From: Pyrocephalus nanus
Taxonomy: Eukaryota > Chordata > Aves > Passeriformes > Tyrannidae
Direction: 5' to 3'
Length of the DNA: 64,000 bases
NCBI GenBank assembly: GCA_038380795.1
Contig: CM076270.1
Location: forward strand, 24,444,001-24,508,000
Position numbers and translations under genes: made by a program. The notes beneath the pieces are model-generated. The model searched no databases and was not told the DNA's origin. It was given only the letters and a program-made list of their open reading frames with translations. Shown piece by piece: positions 50,981 through 63,961 of this stretch (its first letter is position 1; each line of letters begins with the position of its first letter).

Positions 50981-51600
50981 AAGAATCACAGATTATGATG
51001 AGTTGGAGGGGACCCACAAGGATCATCAAGTCCAACCCTCAGCCCTGCACAGGACCATCCCCAAGTGCCTGAGAGCATTGCCCAAATTCTCCTTGAGCTC
51101 TGGCAGCCTTGGTGCTGTGACCGCTTCCCTGGGAGCCTGTTCAGTGCCCAACCACCCTCTGGGGGAAGAACTTCTTTCTAATAACCACCCTAAACCTCCC
51201 CTGACACAACTTCAGGCCATTCCCTCGGGTTTTGGCACTGGTCACAGAGAGAATAGATCAGTGCCTGCCCCTCCTCTGCCCCTCAGGAGGAAGTTGTGGC
51301 TGCACTGAGGTCTCCCCTCAGTCTCCTCTTCTCCAGCTGAACAGACCAAATGCCCTCAGCTGCTCCTCACACAACTTCACCTCAAGGCTTTCCCCTTCTT
51401 CACTGCCCCCCTTTGGACACTCTCTAATGGCTTTATGTCTTTCCTGTATTGCAGTGACCAAATCTGCCACGATACTCAAGGTGAGGCTGCCCCAGTGCAG
51501 AGCAGGGTGGGTACTGTGCCCTTGTGCTGGGACGGGAGATGCTGGGAACTCAAAAAGGATGTTTCTGAAAGCTCGTGGCTACCTCACTGCTTGCTTAGGG
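50981..51600 (-). mobile_element. CR1 LINE, 5'-truncated 3' end
   Basis: This is the 3' part of a chicken-repeat-1 (CR1) non-LTR retrotransposon lying antisense to the given strand. Read on the plus strand it begins with the degenerate CR1 tail (AGAATCACAGATTATGATG) and continues with recognisable CR1 blocks: GATCATCAAGTCCAACCCTC, then the block ending in CCTGTTCAGTGCCCAACCA, then CTAAACCTCCCCTGACACA, then GGTCTCCCCTCAGTCTCCTC and ACTCAAGGTGAGGCTGCCCC. From about 51515 to 51600 the match is patchier but still collinear, so the 5' truncation point is approximate. CR1 copies are usually 5'-truncated, use tandem 8-bp 3' tails rather than poly(A), and lack long target-site duplications, which fits. 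The type resembles the CR1 E/J group common in neognath birds (from memory of the family, not a search). No reverse transcriptase frame survives, and open frames on the opposite strand are incidental. Confidence 0.95.
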
Positions 51601-52207
51601 CACTTCCTGCACGTGGTGCTTACTGACTGCTCATTGACAGACATTTCTGCTCTGTGGCATCTTAAATTACAACCGGAACCCTCTGTGGGAGAGGAGCAGA
51701 GCAGAAAGCCAGACACCCAGAGTGGTGGTGTCAGCTTTGCTGCAGTGTTGATCCTGCTCAGCTTCATGCTTGTCAGGGAAGTGCAAAATCTCTGAGAAAC
51801 AGCTCGGAGATTTCCTCCCCTGTGGATGGCAAGTCCCTGGTAAATGTGCAGAGTCACTCTGCAGTGGTGTTGCTGTCCCATTTTTCCATCAGGATAGTTC
51901 CGTTCCCTTTGCAGTTTGCAAACACTGACAACTCTCTTTGGGGATCTCTTCCATCCCATTTTTAGAAATAGTCCTTCAGAGATCTCTTTTTGTCTAGATC
52001 TGCTCTGTCCTTCAGATGAGTCTTGCAGTCAAAACAATTCTTCCCTTCTCTGGACCTCACGTTTGTTGGATTTCCTCTGCCCATGGGCACAGACAGAAGG
52101 ACAGAAAGCACAACAGAAGGGTATCTGTCTCTCACATTACTTGAATTTGGGAGGTTGTTGGATCTCAGTGACTTTTATGTTGCATATACTGCGAGAGGAA
52201 CGTTTTG

Positions 52208-52226
52208 TTTTTTTTTTTTTTTTTTT
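52208..52226 (+). repeat. Poly(T) run (T19)
   Basis: Homopolymer run about 600 bases beyond the CR1 5' truncation; no link between the two is evident. Confidence 0.95.
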
Positions 52227-54122
52227 GGTAGTAAAAGGCTCATTCTTGCAAATTCTGTAATCTAAAGTGCAATTTTTCATACTCAACCCGTACTGAGACT
52301 GGAAATCTATCAAAAAAGAACCATAAAGGAACTGGATGACCTAGAATTAATCTCTGTTCAAGCCAGATTGGGCCAGATGGTGGTCAGACTGCCAAAGTTG
52401 TTTGGATAGTGCTGTTCTGTGTGGATGTGCACTGTACTTGAATTATCCTTTGGGCATGGGAAGTGGAGGATCAGGTTAGCAGTACAAATGCATCTCTCTG
52501 GTGTATAATTGTAGCAGGGTTGTAAAAAATGACCATATCCTATGGGAAGTACACATTGATATGTAATTGTTTTCACTTGGAATTTTGTTAGTGTCAGATT
52601 ATCCTTGCCTTGTAGATACCATTTTGATTGGATAGAATATTGATCTTGTGTAGAGTACTTCCTGGCTCCTCACAAAGTTGTGCTCAAAGCACTGTTTAAG
52701 GTTTTGGGGAAATCAGCATTCAGTTTTCCCACAGTAATTGCAATGTCACATTCAAATGCTTAGAAATGGCCTTCAAATCACACATTTCCTGAGTGTCATC
52801 ACAATATCTGTAATTGGGTGTGAAGTAGAAAGGAATCATCACAGCCTTGAAAGTGATATAGATGGGCCATAGAAGAACACAATTTCATTTGATTTACAAA
52901 TGAACAAACTTAAAGTTGTGCAGGATTAATTGTGCTGTACTTCATTCTTCTCCAAAACAATCATATGACTTTACTGAGAAGCAAACATAAGAAAGTAGCA
53001 GAGAATGCTCCCTGCAGCCATACCAGTAATTCTAGTTTTCTAACCATAATTGTATTCATTTACAGCAGTTTTTGAAAAGTAATTTTGAACTACTTTTTTT
53101 TTTCCTCATTACTGTAGTATAATGAGGATATTTCTGTCTTCAGAATGAGTCAGATTATTTTTTTCATACTCTTTGAATGTTATCTTGCCCAATCAACAGA
53201 CTTGACAAACAAAACTGACAGTCAAAAATAGACCTTTGGTCTGCAATAGAACAGGTGGTATCCTTGTATCAGACCTTCTAAGCTGAAATACTAAATTTTT
53301 TATATTATTTTTATATTTAATATATATTATATATTGACAAAAGTAAAGGTTGAGGTTGCAGACAGATGGGCGTATCTTTTACCAATTCCACAAAAATTCA
53401 GTTGGTCAGAGCTCCTCTAGTTCTTTCCTGTTTCAGTTTCAGACTTTGTGAAAATTTTCTATGAAGTAAACAATGGTTGAGAGAGGCACATGGAAAAAGA
53501 GAAAATAATTCACATCTTTGGAGGATCAGAAATTCTGGAAGTTACTTCTGGGGAGGAGGCTTAGGGGGGAGACCTCATTGCTCTCTACAGATACCAGGTG
53601 GATAATGGCATTTAGATTATGGATACCAGATGTGCAGTACCTGCATTCTGTTATTGATTAAGGTTGCTGTTGGAGATGTAAATAGATAAAAGAGTTCTGA
53701 GTGTTTCTGAAAGCAAACAGCTTACAAAAACAGCCAGCAGCTTGAAAACCTTCCACAAAAGGTCCTGACTACTAAACCAGAATGATGTAATGGTCTCTAT
53801 CGCTCACAAGAGCCCTCACAATGGAAAAAACTGGAAAAATCAATACCCTTGTTTAGTATAATCAAAGCTTGAAATATTTCATTTCAGTGAACAGTGTTAG
53901 ATTTTTATTTAAAGAAAGCAAGTGCTTTTTCATGCCAGGACTAAGTAAGTCTTTTTCATTAGTTTATTTTTGTTTCATGAAAAAGATTTACACCCCTGAA
54001 CTGGAGAGTTTAACACAGGTGTGAGCGGTGGAATGGAGGCACAAACCTGAGTTAATTTTGTGTATGAGTCCAGAATAGACTTCATGGATTCCAAGTGGCT
54101 GAAGAAAGAGTAGATTCAAAGA

Positions 54123-54158
54123 TTAATAATAATAATAATAATAGTAATAATAATAATG
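54123..54158 (+). repeat. (AAT)n microsatellite
   Basis: About twelve AAT units interrupted by one AGT. Likely polymorphic. Confidence 0.95.
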
Positions 54159-56185
54159 CACTGAATACCATCATGACAAGGCTGTGATTGCAAAGTGTAC
54201 CTTACAAATGCTGCAGTACCTGCCAGTGCATGTCCACTGACAGCTGAATATGGATCAGCAAGAAGGGGGTGGTGTTGCAAGAGGAAAGGCACATGAAAAA
54301 GCAGATGCCAAGATTTGGTTTGGCATTTATTTAACTTTATCCATTGTGGTTCCATTATGTCTTCTATTTTCATTCCTCTTTATAAAGAAGCGGCTTTGGA
54401 TTATAAGCTCTTAAGCAAAGTTCTTGTTAACCTGGTGAGGTCTCTGCTGTGGTCTAGACACATCCATTTTGTGCTTATCAGTTTTATCCACTCATAATTG
54501 AACTCGATACAGTGTGAGCAGTTGCAGACTTGTGAGGTGAGAAGGGTTGTCATTTTGTTGTTCAAGGAGAAAGAAAGGAAGAAATAAAAGACCTGCAGCC
54601 CTCTGCAGTGTGAAATTTTCCATTAAAAAAAAGAAATCTTTTTACCATCTTTCTTCCTGTCACCCAGCTAAGGTCCTGCACATTCACAGTAATGTGCATA
54701 TTTTTGTTAGACAGTGAGAAATGATGAGTCACTGCAGAGTTCCTTGTTGAGAGAGGGAGCCCAGCAATGCTGCTGACAGGGGCTGATCTGAGATATGGCT
54801 GTGCTCTAATTACTGAAGTGCCATGCTCTGCTAGAGCATTTGCTGAGTTCCCTCTTTCCAGCCCCTTCTCTCACCTACAGAAGGATGTGTAATTTGAAGG
54901 AGGCTGAGCCAACAGTCTCAGTCTGTAACATGAAATGTTCAATGTAAAATAGGGAAACTCAGTCGAAGAGGTTTCAGAAATAGTCCAATTCCTCCTTCAA
55001 ACACGATGTGTAACAGGTTCACCTTGACCCTAATGAAGGGAAAGCTGTCAGGCTGTATTTTATGCATTTCTGCTCTAAGCTAACTCAGGAATGTTGAGAA
55101 TTAGAGCTGCAGCCATTCTGCTCCACTGTAACTCTGTGTTTGCCACTGAGCAGCACCCAGCTCTTTGCCTGCCTGTGGCTTGGATTTTGCCATGTTGTGC
55201 ATGGTATAATAACGATTTTATGTTAGCCATTGACCTTGGCTTGTCAGTGAGTGTCCATGTATTTGGGTCACTCTGTCCTCGGGGCTGCAGTCTACAGTTC
55301 TGACATTTACTGCATGGGCAAGTAATTAGAAAGTCTGGAAGAATATCTGGGTAGGGAAGAAATATGACACTGAAATATGAAAGGACTAAAAAATGTCAGC
55401 TTTCATCTGTGGTGAAAGAAAAATATGCCAGAGCCCCCATCAGAAATGTTGGAAGGTTCTGAAGGCTGTGGCATGTGTGTGCAGGAGGATGGTATAAACA
55501 AATTCAGGGACCATGGGCAGTAAACTTGGAGAACTGGAATGGTGTAGGAGGAAAAAAACAGCTCAATATGTCCAAAAAAGGACAATAAACTTTAGCCAGT
55601 AAATCTCAAACCTTCCTGACAATTTGTATTCTCTTGTGGGACACCTTACTGTATCAGATCTATAGTGATAATGTATCTGATGCAAGGGGCAAAGCACTAT
55701 GAGGGTTGGTTGTTTATTTGGGAGGAAAACTTGTACATATAAACTAAAAATTCTTAATTGATTCAGAAGCTATTGGTCTGCTCAGATGACACAGTTTAAA
55801 CTTCTTGCAAATCCAGCATGGTAGATTAAAATATTTGGACATGTTTCCCAAACAGTATAAAAATAGGAGATGTGTTTTTCTGAGCAACAGCAATATTGAT
55901 GTAGTGTTAGGGAAACAGGAGTGCTGTAAGAATTTATAAAGCAGAGTCATAGATGGAAAGAGCATTTCATAAACACCTTCTTATGGCAATGACATTCACT
56001 CTAGCATTGAGGGTGCTTTCTTCTCTCAGGGAATGAGGAAGATGTGTCTTCTGTTATGTCAGTAGTAAAAGTTAATATTTCAGCAATATCAGAGCAAAAT
56101 ACAGGGCTGTAGCGAAGGCTCTGTGATAATTTTATGTTAAAAATGGATATTTTAATTAACTCAGGATTGTGAAGACGCATGAGTG

Positions 56186-56196
56186 CCACCAGGTGG
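56186..56196 (+). promoter_or_regulatory. CTCF-like core motif
   Basis: CCACCAGGTGG fits the CTCF core pattern CCASYAGRKGG on the plus strand; the next bases (AT) depart from the usual CR. The same bases contain CAGGTG, the E-box preferred by ZEB/SNAI repressors, as an alternative reading. Orientation is opposite to the similar core at 19.7 kb, so the two point away from each other. Confidence 0.25.
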
Positions 56197-57959
56197 ATGG
56201 GCCAGCCAAAGCTCCTCCAAGGAAGGCTGGCACTGGCTGGAAGAGTTTGTGTATTGCACAGAGACAGGAACGATTGGAAAGTACAAAGTATGGTCAAAAA
56301 AAGCTGCAGTGCACTAATTGACTTAGTCAGATAAGACAGACTTTCCACCTGGGAGAAGGAGCATTTGTTAGTCCTGTTTTGCAGTTAGGGAGCTGTGGTG
56401 GGGAGCTGAGCTGTGCTTGGGGCAGGGTCACACACTCCAACTGGAGAGCTCTCACCAGTGCTCGCTTTCCCTTTTTGTACTCTATGGCAGACTGAAAACA
56501 CTGCTCACATATCCCTGCTGAAGAAGTGAGGGAAAGAAAGAATTTGGGAAATTGCTTGGTGTCAGTGTTTGATGGTGTGGACAAGTTAGAGAAATGGATG
56601 CTGATTTGGAAGGCACCTCACAAAAGAGCACTAACTCTTTATTTTAAAATTGAGGGCAATATATCAGCATGCTGTCCCACAGCTTTGAGCATATGGCCAT
56701 TTTGCCTGTTTTTCTTCTGTAAAAAACTGAAATATTTTCTCTTAAACCTAAGACAATACAAATTTTAGAAAATGCGAATTCTTCTGATATAAATTAAATT
56801 ATGTGTTTACTTCATATTATTTGAATTCACTATTGTTTGAAGTGAAAACGTGCCTGTGCTTTTATAGAAGTTTTTCTATAGTTTTTAAGTTACCCAGGTC
56901 CTGGTACATCAGTGATCACATTTTTTCATAGAAAAGTCCAAAATTATTTACAATGTGCTATTCTTTAGGATGTTTCTAGGAGCGGGGAAAAACAGGCTTT
57001 CAAAATAAAAATTTAATTTGAGCAACTATAAAAGTGTTAGACTTTTAAATAAATCCCCTTACTTGCCTGCAGGACAATTATATTGAGTTGCAGTGTATGG
57101 AATTTTGATGATTTTTTGTGAGAACTGGTTAAGTGAAAAGCAAATACCAAAAATCGCATGAGTTGCTTCTTTGTTATGGGGCAACTTCTCTGTAATCCAA
57201 GATAGTACACTCTTTTTTTATTTTTTATTTTTTTCCCCCAGCTCTTATTCAGCCGAAATAGAAAATCCATCCCACAGTTTGTGTATGGAATATTAAATGC
57301 TGTGTGAGAATGTGTCTCACATACTTGAGCAGAAAGACCACTGTGGGCAGATCATTCTCTGTCACTTCTGAAATTTCACAAAGCAGTTTAGCAGGCCCAG
57401 CTATGAGGAAATGTCTTTTGGCATATACTGAAACAAACAGGAATAGGAACTAAATATTAAATACATTTCATGAAATGGTTTTTTTTCTTCTCTTTTGTGC
57501 GTGTAATTTGTTTCCACTTCTTAAACAGTTAGGTTTGAAGCCTCCATATTTTTAATTTATTGCTCATTGTGCCATCTATTCTCTGTAAATTTTGCCAAGT
57601 TGTTTAATCCCCTAGGGGCCAGGAAGATTAATTAATTAACACTAGTTAACCAGGTTGGGATTGCAGCACAAAAGAGGCTGTAAAACTGAAGTTGTACATG
57701 TTACTGTAAAATTACACTGGCTATAAGGTGAAATTTAGTATATTGCCCCTTGAACTCTTCCTTTTAGCTGTCAGTAAGGAGTTGTTTTCAACAGGTCCTT
57801 CTACACCAAAATGTGTGACCTCCGAGGAAAGAAAACCAGCACAGCTTTGCAATTCAAATGAGGAGCAACCTATTTATAATTTCATTATTATTTCATTACT
57901 GTATGACTTCTGCTATTTGTAAATGTCAAATATAAACAAAGAGTGCTTCAATTTAACTT

Positions 57960-58249
57960 TCCCTGTCACAGAGTAAAAGCTTTATTTCCACTGTTTTCAA
58001 GGAAATCCTTCATGTCTCAGAGTAAAATCTATTAGACTTCTCTCAACAGAGAATCATTTTGATGGGAGTGGGGTTTAGGAAGGATGGCATTTTTCTTTTA
58101 AAGCTAATTTCATACACACAGGACATACAAGCACACAATATTTTCAAATCAGCTTAATCAGTCACTTCAGACATCCAAAGGTCTTATTCTTGCTTCATTT
58201 TCTCCTGCTCTCTTCTGAAAGCAGGCGATTCATGCGACTGTACAAAGCT
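57960..58249 (-). other. Candidate terminal exon with poly(A) signal
   Basis: On the minus strand a strong acceptor (CTGTTTTCCTTCTCTAG, splice at 58250/58249) opens a short segment. One frame reads SFVQSHESPAFRR and further charged residues to a TAA at 58184-58186 (21 codons). The adjacent frame reads ALYSRMNRLLSEE to a TGA at 58195-58197. Two CpGs are retained within about 12 bases (GTCGCATGAATCGC), unusual in this CpG-poor window. An AATAAA hexamer follows at 57981-57986 on the same strand, about 200 bases downstream, so acceptor, stop and poly(A) signal occur in terminal-exon order. I do not recognise the peptide. A noncoding RNA exon is equally possible. Confidence 0.25.
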
Positions 58250-59140
58250 CTAGAGAAGGAAAACAGATTTCTGTATCTCAGTGTATTATATATGTTCCAT
58301 CATCACCATTTTTTTTGCTTTAAATGAGGGAGTTCTTCCCATAGAGTCATCTCCAATGGCAGGAAAAATGTTATGGTAACAGAGAGAGTGCTTATTATGC
58401 TGACAACACTGTGACCAAACTACCTTTTCCTGAATTTGTGTGCATTTAAGCCAATCATAAAACAAAATTAAGGTAAACAGAATGTGCTTAATGTGCTGTT
58501 TTGAGGCAGTTCTTGAATCCTATTCCATGCTTAGAGGTCAGCAATCTCTCTTTGATTTTAGCAGCCAATGGGGGAGAGCCTCTGGTGATCTCACATCTCA
58601 CTTCGTGGTATTGTCAGTTTAGGTTCTTGAAGGTTTGCCTGAACACAGGTGATTTCAGGGAAAATAAGATGTTATGTATGTTCTGTTCATTGTAATGGAT
58701 GCATCCTTTCTTTGCAATATTAATATTCAGTTTTGTTCTGCCCTACTTCCTTATACAAAAAGACTGTCTTAAAATGATATAATAGTTTAAAACAAATGCA
58801 TTGTTTAGTGGTTTGTTTATGAGCACTTTTCCTTTTCCAGTTTTTGCTGGAATCAGCATCTTTCTAAAGGTTCCTTTTTTCCCCCCATTATGAAATGTGC
58901 CTCAGATTACCTCTCAGCCTTGTAGCACCGAGAAAATAAGAAATTCTTTGCTCCCCTCTATTAGGGGATACATTTCCATACTGGTCTTCCATCTCCATGA
59001 GCTCACTGGTTCTTGCTATTTTTGACTACACTCTATGAAAAATATTCCTCGAAGAGCTTGTCAAACTCCAAAGAAATGTTTTCCAGCTGTGAGTGCTAAC
59101 TGGATGGAATTGAACTATTTTGAAAGATCATATTTGTTTA

Positions 59141-59156
59141 TTTTTTTTTTTTTTTT
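59141..59156 (+). repeat. Poly(T) run (T16)
   Basis: Homopolymer T run. With the A12 at 59227-59238 and the A22 at 59300 it makes a 180-base homopolymer cluster. Confidence 0.9.
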
Positions 59157-59299
59157 CATGAAACACTGCTGAAACAGATAAGTATTTTTTCATTGCTGGT
59201 TAAGCCATTCAGTTGTGTAACTGGAGAAAAAAAAAAAAGAATTGATTTTGAACTTGTCCAAATAAAACATATTGACAAAGTCATTAGCATATTCACTGG

Positions 59300-59321
59300 A
59301 AAAAAAAAAAAAAAAAAAAAA
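59300..59321 (+). repeat. Poly(A) run (A22)
   Basis: Longest A run in the window; no recognised retrocopy upstream. Confidence 0.95.
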
Positions 59322-62300
59322 GAAGTTTCTTGCAATTATTTTTTATTCTTCCATTTGGAGGGAGGTAAAAAATAAAAATAAGGGAACCTAGCATTAAATG
59401 GAAAAAGTAAATTGCTACCAATGTGTTAGCTGCATTCATCCCATCAGGTATTTCAGCATTTCATTTCAAGGTGAGTAGAATCCACTTCACTGAACTATCC
59501 TAGATTTTTTACAAGTAATTTGTTTCTGGTCAGGTAATCTGGGCAGCTCATAACCTCAAACTTTTCCACATAGATTCCTAAATATATTTCAAGCCTAAAT
59601 TTACAATAGTGAGGACTTATCTGTGGAAGAGTAAAATATTTGGGTTTTTTATGTAAGGGTCACAAGATGTTGGGGAAATATTTCACAGCTGATAAAGAGA
59701 TTTTAGAAGGCTTACCTGGACATAAGACAATTATCTTCTAGAAAAGTACGTCTGACACCTGATTAAATGGGTTTGGATTTTTTTTTCTCAAGAGCAATGC
59801 TGTTGTCAAAAAGATTAAAAATTTAAAGGAAACCATCTTTTTGGGGAATTAGAAATTAATTGGTTAATTCTTTTCTCCCAGTGTACAGTGCTCATCTGCA
59901 CATAATTTAAAATAGATTTTGTACTTTCTACTTTGTATCTAATTCAATGTGTTACAGGGTTGGCATGGTATTTGTGTAAAGTCAGCCACAGGCTGTTTAG
60001 TATTCATCAGCATTTCCCAGTCTGCCACCTCAGCTCCTTACTGAAAATGAAAGCTGGAATTGTCCTGGATAATCAATTATATTTTTAAGATTTATTTCTG
60101 AATGGGAGTTGTACTGCACAGGGAGTCAGAGATAGAGGAGGCTGTAATATAATCTAACTTCAGTCATCTTAAATAGGGAGTGAACAAAGTTGTCAGAGTT
60201 TAATTACCTTGAAGGCAGCAGTCTTCTGAAATAACAGTAATAGTTCTTTTGCTGGCACTGGAGCAATGACACCTTTTGGATTTTACATTTTTTTGGATGC
60301 TACATTTCTGTAACTGATGCTTTCAGCTGCACAGGAGCAGTAAATCATCATCTGGCTGAGAGTTTGTCAGTTTGGGCAGCCAGGGTTCAGTGGGAACCAG
60401 CCTGGAGCTCTCTGGAATCACAGCACCCAGAGGGGCAGGGAGTGCAGGGACAGGAGCTCTCCCTTGCAGAGACAGAAGGGATGCTCCCATCTCTCTGTGC
60501 AGACTGTGCCTGGCGAGGTAAGGAAGGAAGCAAAGAAAGGACTATTCAGAAATAACAAATTCAGATGGGGGGCTCACATCATTACAGAACAGAAAAACTT
60601 GTGCTTGTTTGTGCAAATGTTGGGGTTTTTTTTTTCCCCTGGATAAATAAGTAATTTCTAATCTGAAATTTGTAAATTAATTGAATTCTGCAAGGTGTAC
60701 TTGTCAGAACCAGGTTGGAAACTTCTCTTGACAGTGTTGCTATTAGCTTTCAGTTGAGCAAGACCACTCCTGAAGGTGCTTAAGTTAACATTCTTAGTCA
60801 TATAAAAAATCCTTTATCTAACAGTTCAGGTTTTATTGACTCACTGGGTCTATTTCTGAGTTTATTTGAACATTTGTCAATCGTAACTAACTTAAGAAAT
60901 TTCAGTATTTCAGAGTTCTCTTTATGGATATGATTTTGGGCAGAAGCAGCACCATCCAGATCAATAAAAATATTAGATGAACTGTGGTTGGTTGTTCCAG
61001 CCCTTTGACACCAAACAGAACATTTAAAGGAGATGTGTTCTGAAACAGAAGCAATTGATGCACGAGCATGGAATTCTGGAACACAATTTCTTTATGCTTT
61101 GAGGGCAGAAGCCTGTGGTTTTATTCCAGTATAGTCTGACCTCAGTGCAATGTGCCTCTTCACAGTAATAGTGTGAGGGGCCTTGGTCTAAATAAGAATC
61201 CACCTTGGTTCAGTCATTGCTGTCCATTTTGCCAACTACAAATATATAGGTGGCGAGGAGGAAAAGGGAGTTATGTGGTTGTTTTGGTGATAAAGTGCTC
61301 TCATTGCATACCCATGACATTAGGAATGTGACTGCCTAGATGAGGGGAGCAATGTTAAAGATTCTATGTGTAGTTATATTTCTCTACTGAAATCAAAGAT
61401 ACACTCTTTATACAAAACTCACTTCAATCAATTTGTACCTCTCTACACTTTGGTTGGCACTGTCAGGTCCTGGAAGCACACACAGAGCAAAGAGTTGGAA
61501 GCTGTTCTAGTGGAAATAAAGGGTAATTAGTCAAACCACTTACAATATAATGAATTATGCTCACAACAAGAATTGATTTTCCAAAACTTTGTAAGCTTCT
61601 AGTTTGTGCTACTACAAGGCTTTAGTCAGAAAAACGTGGTTTTGTGTTGATTTGGTTTTTTTCCTGAGAGTATCCCATTCTGCACTGTATCCATCTTTAT
61701 TTCTCACCACAACTTATGAATTAAATTTTAGTGGCTTGAATCACATATATGTGCTGGCTATTGATGGATCATAGTTTTGATGTTTTAATAGAAAACTATT
61801 TCACTATAAATCATAATTCTGGTAAGTTTTTGTCTGCTTGTTTTTTAAAGAAAAAAAGCCTTAGATAATATTATCTGTGCCACTTGCTACCAGCTATTGT
61901 AAATAGCTATTATTTCTTTATCAGGCAGGCATAGGAAGCAAACTGATTAAATTTGGCATGTTGCTCCCCTCCCAAAAAAATAAAAGCATTGCTGCCTAAT
62001 ACCCCAATTTCATTTATCCTTTTCAAAGTATGTATCATTTCATGGAAAAGCTTTGCCTGAAGGGCTTTGACTCTGCATTTTGGATGCAAAATAGAAAGCA
62101 AACAACAAATGCAGCATTTGATGTGCTATTAAACCTTTCCATTGAGGATTGAATCTGACTCTAGTTAGCTTGTAAGGTGGTGCTGAACATTATTTAAACT
62201 TAGATTGGGATTTTGTAAGGGCATCAACATCTAGAGTTTAGAAGTACCATCCAAATTACCTCAATAAGTATCAAGCTTTTCTTACTAGCCAGCAATGAAT

Positions 62301-63390
62301 GCAAAAATATTTTGTTTCAATGGAGGAGAACTTCACAAAAGAGGAAAGCCAGCAGTGGATGTAAAGCACAGCTTAGTACCTTCCTCAAAGGTGTCCTCTA
62401 ACACTTGACAAATTTATTATATTGACGTTTATTGAAGAATGTTCCTTCAAAAGCAATGAGTGCCTGGCTTAATTTCTGTCCTTTTTATTGCCCATCAGAA
62501 TTGGCCTGAATTTTAGGACAGACTCAGTAATTTCGATACTTAGATCATGGCAAATTCCCAACTTCTGATAAAGCTGTCAGTTGTCTGCTTCAGGTACCTA
62601 GGAATACTTTCCAGGGGCAAGATTCCAAAGAAAATTGTATGCTTGCTCTTTGCCAAAGGCTCAGCATTCCTAAACCAACTGCAGAGTGCATGTACCCTGC
62701 AGAAAACCAGTGCAGGCAGTAATTAAACTGCCTATTTAATGAGTGGCCTGAAGGAAGTTTGGACTCCCCTCACAGGAAAATATGTGCACCACCAGATCCC
62801 AAAATAGACATCTCTCAAATGCCAGTGATAGAGTTCTTTACTGGGATATTTCTTTTGCAATTTAAAATAATAGTATTTGGTCTTTTATTTGCAAATTTAT
62901 GTATAATCCTCTACTGTTTTCTTCTTCTACACTTCTCTGTAGAAAGTTATTCTGTTTTGTAGCCAAAAACAGTAGCTTTTTCCTGGATAATCAGAAATGT
63001 TTAAATAATAGAATGCTCTACAACAAACATACTTTTGCAGTGATTTCATAGGCTGGATGGCTAGAAAAAAAAAAGAAAGAATTAAGAGAGTGCCCATTGA
63101 AAGTAGAATATTTATATTGCAGAATATCAATTAAATGAAAACCAAAAGTAATCCAGAAGTTATTTCATTGTTGTTGTCATCAGTCCTCTCCTAACTTGCA
63201 CTGTGATGTTGGACTGGAAAGGGAAAATGTTCAGAAATTTCTAAGTCTCACACTGTGGCCACACTCCCCTGGGTATTCCTCCTGCCTTTTCTAAGAAGAC
63301 TTGACCTATGATGAAATGCATCTCGTGTCCTGATTTCACAACTTCTGGTTCACCTGGGAAGTAAAGTAAGTTTTAAATAAGTCTCTATTT

Positions 63391-63416
63391 GGGGGGTGGG
63401 GGAGAAGGGGGGAGGG
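63391..63416 (+). other. G-quadruplex motif
   Basis: Four guanine tracts of 6, 5, 6 and 3 bases separated by loops T, AGAA and A satisfy the canonical G3+N1-7 rule on the plus strand. It stands alone in AT-rich surroundings about 550 bases before the window edge and the candidate acceptor at 63961. Such motifs can form stable structures in DNA or RNA. Function here is not shown. Confidence 0.8.
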
Positions 63417-63961
63417 TTGACAGTTGTCCCAACTAAGCCACAACCTGTACAGGTTGTGATAACTGAGAATTTGTTCTTTTTATTGACCTCAGCTACCTCA
63501 CATAAATGCTGGAATTATTTAAGAGAGTACTTGTCTTATCAGTGTTTTGCTCAATGGCCCCTTTATCCTTCACTTTGTTTTCCAGACCTTATCTTAGGAA
63601 CTGAATAAATGTGATTATGAAGAAGATGGCAAACTTGGTCAGAAAATGCTCTTTGCTGTGGTAAGATAGCCTAGAGTACTGCTCTTTGCAAAGATTTATT
63701 ACACAGCATAAGAGAAGAAAATAGCAGAATTCAAACAAGCAGGAGATGGTGTTGGAAAGCTGCAGCTCAGCACTTTGACAGGCGGGTACAGTTACAGGAC
63801 AAAGAGAAAAAAAGTCAAGGCAGAGTCAGGAAGAGGTAAAGAACTGACATTAATCCAAAAGTGCATAACACTTCCCTGGAGTCAGAAGGAAATTTGCATT
63901 TTGAAAACAAGCTGATGTCATTTTAAAATGAATTATTAATTTTGTCTCTTTTCCATTTCAG
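63417..63961. other. Probable intronic sequence before edge acceptor
   Basis: Unique sequence leading to the acceptor at 63960-63961. No gene seen inside. Confidence 0.45.

Larger units (their letters stand above)
51601..57959. other. Noncoding, no gene recognised
   Basis: Unique sequence past the CR1, with T19, the AAT microsatellite, an AT-only stretch at 53294-53336 and the CTCF-like core at 56186. 57590-57720 has an ATTAATTAATTAAC motif cluster in complex sequence. Confidence 0.55.
58250..63390. other. Noncoding, no gene recognised
   Basis: AT-rich DNA with the 59.14-59.32 kb homopolymer cluster. A minus-strand donor-like CCAG|GTAAGC (about 59716) and a plus-strand AAG|GTGAGT (59471) lack convincing exons. 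A GC-richer patch at 60360-60530 ends in a donor-like GAG|GTAAGG. Confidence 0.5.

Noticed and set aside
50895..51795. Open frames of 137 and 187 codons on the plus strand
   Set aside because: They run mostly antisense through the CR1 element; the proline/serine-rich peptides are by-products of the repeat.
58200..58310. Plus-strand reading RRFMRLYKALEKENRF at the same place as the terminal-exon candidate
   Set aside because: No plus-strand acceptor/donor pair supports it better than the minus-strand arrangement, and the frame soon degenerates into His/Phe-rich sequence.
59429..59476. Short plus-strand exon-like segment ending AAG|GTGAGT
   Set aside because: Good donor but no polypyrimidine acceptor and only about 40 bases open.
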